A stretch of 6,134 nucleotides of DNA. Source: Oscillospiraceae bacterium (lineage in GTDB: Bacteria > Bacillota > Clostridia > Oscillospirales > Ruminococcaceae). Location: the NCBI GenBank assembly GCA_014796735.1, contig JAAVIG010000033.1:1-6134 (forward strand). Direction: 5' to 3'. Each line of letters begins with the position of its first letter. The stretch's first letter is position 1. Both the position numbers and the translations under genes were made by a program. Shown here in pieces: positions 5,165 to 6,134 of the stretch. The notes beneath the pieces were generated by a model that saw only the letters and a program-made list of their open reading frames with translations, searched no databases and was not told the DNA's origin.

Positions 5165-5890
5165 TTACCCCTCAACAAACGCCAACGGGCTTATAAAGCT
5201 TCCGTCCTTTTTCACCTCAAAGTGGATATGAGGTGCTAAGCTGCACTCGCACTCGGCGGTATTTCCCGCTGTTCCTATTATATCTCCGCAGGCAACCTCC
5301 TGACCGATAGATACGGGCACATTGACGTCAAGACCGTAAACGCTGCTTATATTGCCGTCACCGTGATCGATCGAAACGCAGATCCCCCAAAGAGCGTCCT
5401 CCCAGATGTTCAGTATCGTTCCCTCGCCGCAGGCTTTTACCTCTGTTCCTATTTCGGCGGCAATATCCACGCCGTCATGGGTCTGCCACAGGTTCAGGGT
5501 CTGCGATTTGACAAGCTCACCGTCGCTGTACTCGTTGATGATCTCTCCGTCGATCGGCAGCGCTTTTGGTGAAGACGCGGCAAAGAAATTGTTTGCAGGC
5601 TGGGTTTGCGGTTCAGTGCTTGTATCAGCGGGTGCGTCGGGTGTTGTCGCGGCCGATGTTGCCGCGGGAGTTGAAGCGGGCGCCGGTGTTGTGACCAAGG
5701 GGATACCGGGCTGGTTTTTGTCAACCTCCATAAAAAGCTCATCGCTGTCCTCACCTCCGAAACCGTTCATAACGCTGTTGTAAGCATAATAGGTAGAAAA
5801 CCCCACCGCCGCCACGCTGAGCGCCAGCGCTACAATAAAGCCCTTCCCCTTCATAGCGGCTCTAATCTTAGCAAATCCTTGTTTTTTCAT
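5165..5890 (-). CDS. spoIIQ: SpoIIQ-like membrane-anchored LytM/M23 peptidase-domain protein
   Basis: Likely forespore membrane protein that works in engulfment and in the SpoIIQ-SpoIIIAH channel. It has a short basic N-terminus, one membrane helix (about 17-37), a Pro/Thr/Ala-rich linker (about 64-100) and a LytM domain (about 113-238). The zinc ligands are all present: HDGVD (H138, D142) and HIH (H221, H223). As I recall, B. subtilis SpoIIQ has lost the first ligand, whereas C. difficile SpoIIQ keeps it. The usual YxHL histidine is absent, replaced by VYGLD (184-188). The ATG follows AAAGGA (5905-5900) by 9 nt. Identity rests on architecture plus position next to spoIIA; another sporulation M23 protein is possible. 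A candidate sigma-F promoter lies about 90 nt upstream. Confidence 0.8.
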   Translation of the reverse strand: MKKQGFAKIRAAMKGKGFIVALALSVAAVGFSTYYAYNSVMNGFGGEDSDELFMEVDKNQPGIPLVTTPAPASTPAATSAATTPDAPADTSTEPQTQPANNFFAASSPKALPIDGEIINEYSDGELVKSQTLNLWQTHDGVDIAAEIGTEVKACGEGTILNIWEDALWGICVSIDHGDGNISSVYGLDVNVPVSIGQEVACGDIIGTAGNTAECECSLAPHIHFEVKKDGSFISPLAFVEG

Positions 5891-5979
5891 TGTATAAGGT
5901 CCTTTCTTTTATTGCTGTTGATGATTGTCCAAGCCTGTTCCGCAAGGATTTCGCGGAGTAAGCTTAAGGCTTATGTGGG

Positions 5980-6008
5980 TATTGTTGGCAGTTAAGGGAC
6001 AATTATAC
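5980..6008 (-). promoter_or_regulatory. Candidate sigma-F promoter of the spoIIQ-like gene
   Basis: On the - strand GTATA (6008-6004) fits the sigma-F/G -35 GYATA. After 14 nt, GCCAACAATA (5989-5980) matches five of the six fixed positions of the -10 GGNNANANTR. The spacer is about 1 nt shorter than usual. The same -35 stretch overlaps a TATAAT (6007-6002) that lacks a good vegetative -35 partner. The leader to the ATG would be about 80-90 nt. The match was made by eye from remembered consensus sequences. Confidence 0.4.
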
Positions 6009-6040
6009 ATTTTATGGGAGAGAATTATTTTTGAAAAAAG

Positions 6041-6086
6041 AAAAACGCCATGCTTCGGACAAAATGTCCTTTTGCATGGCGTTTTT
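6041..6086. terminator. Strong bidirectional intrinsic terminator with nested hairpin
   Basis: AAAAACGCCATGC (6041-6053) and GCATGGCGTTTTT (6074-6086) form a 13-bp perfect stem. A second stem, GGACA/TGTCC (6057-6061 / 6065-6069), sits inside the loop. T-runs follow the stem on both strands: TTTTTATTT on the + strand, TTTTTCTTTTTTC on the - strand. Since spoIIQ runs leftward from here, the terminator most likely ends a - strand gene to the right of the window and insulates the spoIIQ promoter. Confidence 0.88.
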
Positions 6087-6100
6087 ATTTCATAAGTACC

Positions 6101-6134
6101 TCACCAAATCTTCTTAAGCGCATTTGAAAGCGGC
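6101..6134 (-). CDS. Possible C-terminal end of an upstream gene (partial)
   Basis: The terminator at 6041-6086 implies a - strand gene ending near here. One open frame reads PLSNALKKIW before a TGA at 6103-6101 and uses codons common in the neighbouring genes. A second frame, ending MRLRRFGEVLMK with TAA at 6087-6085, runs into the terminator stem and seems less likely. Ten residues are too few to name a family. Confidence 0.25.
   Translation of the reverse strand, partial: PLSNALKKIW

Noticed and set aside
5406..5783. 125-residue + strand open frame opposite the spoIIQ linker
   Set aside because: Its Ala/Gly/Val-rich run is the reverse of the low-complexity Pro/Thr/Ala linker codons. The - strand frame has the LytM motifs.
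1..6134. CRISPR array, tRNA, rRNA, transposase or phage genes
   Set aside because: I saw no regularly spaced identical repeats, no cloverleaf or rRNA sequence, and no such coding regions.

Overview
The window most likely comes from an endospore-forming anaerobic Firmicute of class Clostridia, perhaps of the Oscillospiraceae/Ruminococcaceae type. The reasons are a complete spoIIAA-spoIIAB-sigF operon, a SpoIIQ-like LytM protein, strong AGAAAGGA-type ribosome binding sites and intermediate GC content. The genus is an inference and cannot be fixed from this sequence.

Layout. Positions 1-411 hold no convincing gene. They contain a long, nearly perfect palindrome (15-109), three degenerate ~59-bp direct repeats (about 154-296) and a putative response-regulator box with a weak -10 element (338-377). 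A two-gene + strand operon follows: an ABC ATPase of the MacB/LolD/Bce class (412-1173) and a 787-residue FtsX-type permease with two extracytoplasmic domains (1187-3550). The permease meets sigF tail to tail with only 2 bp between stop codons. A 12-bp perfect inverted repeat lies across the junction, and it looks like a bidirectional terminator built from the last codons of both genes.

The rest is a sporulation block on the - strand. In transcription order it runs: a bidirectional terminator (6041-6086) ending an upstream gene outside the window, spoIIQ-like (5890-5165), an intrinsic terminator (5053-5023), spoIIAA (4982-4662), spoIIAB (4639-4202) and sigF (4209-3553).

How the genes work together. 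From established knowledge of Bacillus and Clostridia, SpoIIAB holds sigma-F inactive and phosphorylates SpoIIAA, and dephosphorylated SpoIIAA frees sigma-F in the forespore. Sigma-F then drives forespore genes including spoIIQ, whose product works in engulfment and in the channel with SpoIIIAH. Here spoIIQ lies immediately upstream of spoIIA in the same direction, separated by one terminator, so readthrough could form a feedback loop. The ABC operon has no visible functional tie to sporulation.

The gene families are all known and I see no wholly new system. The points worth a second look are the coding-embedded terminator, a SigF without region 1.2, the spoIIQ/spoIIA junction, the LytM active site that lacks one usual histidine, and the unexplained repeats upstream of the ABC operon.
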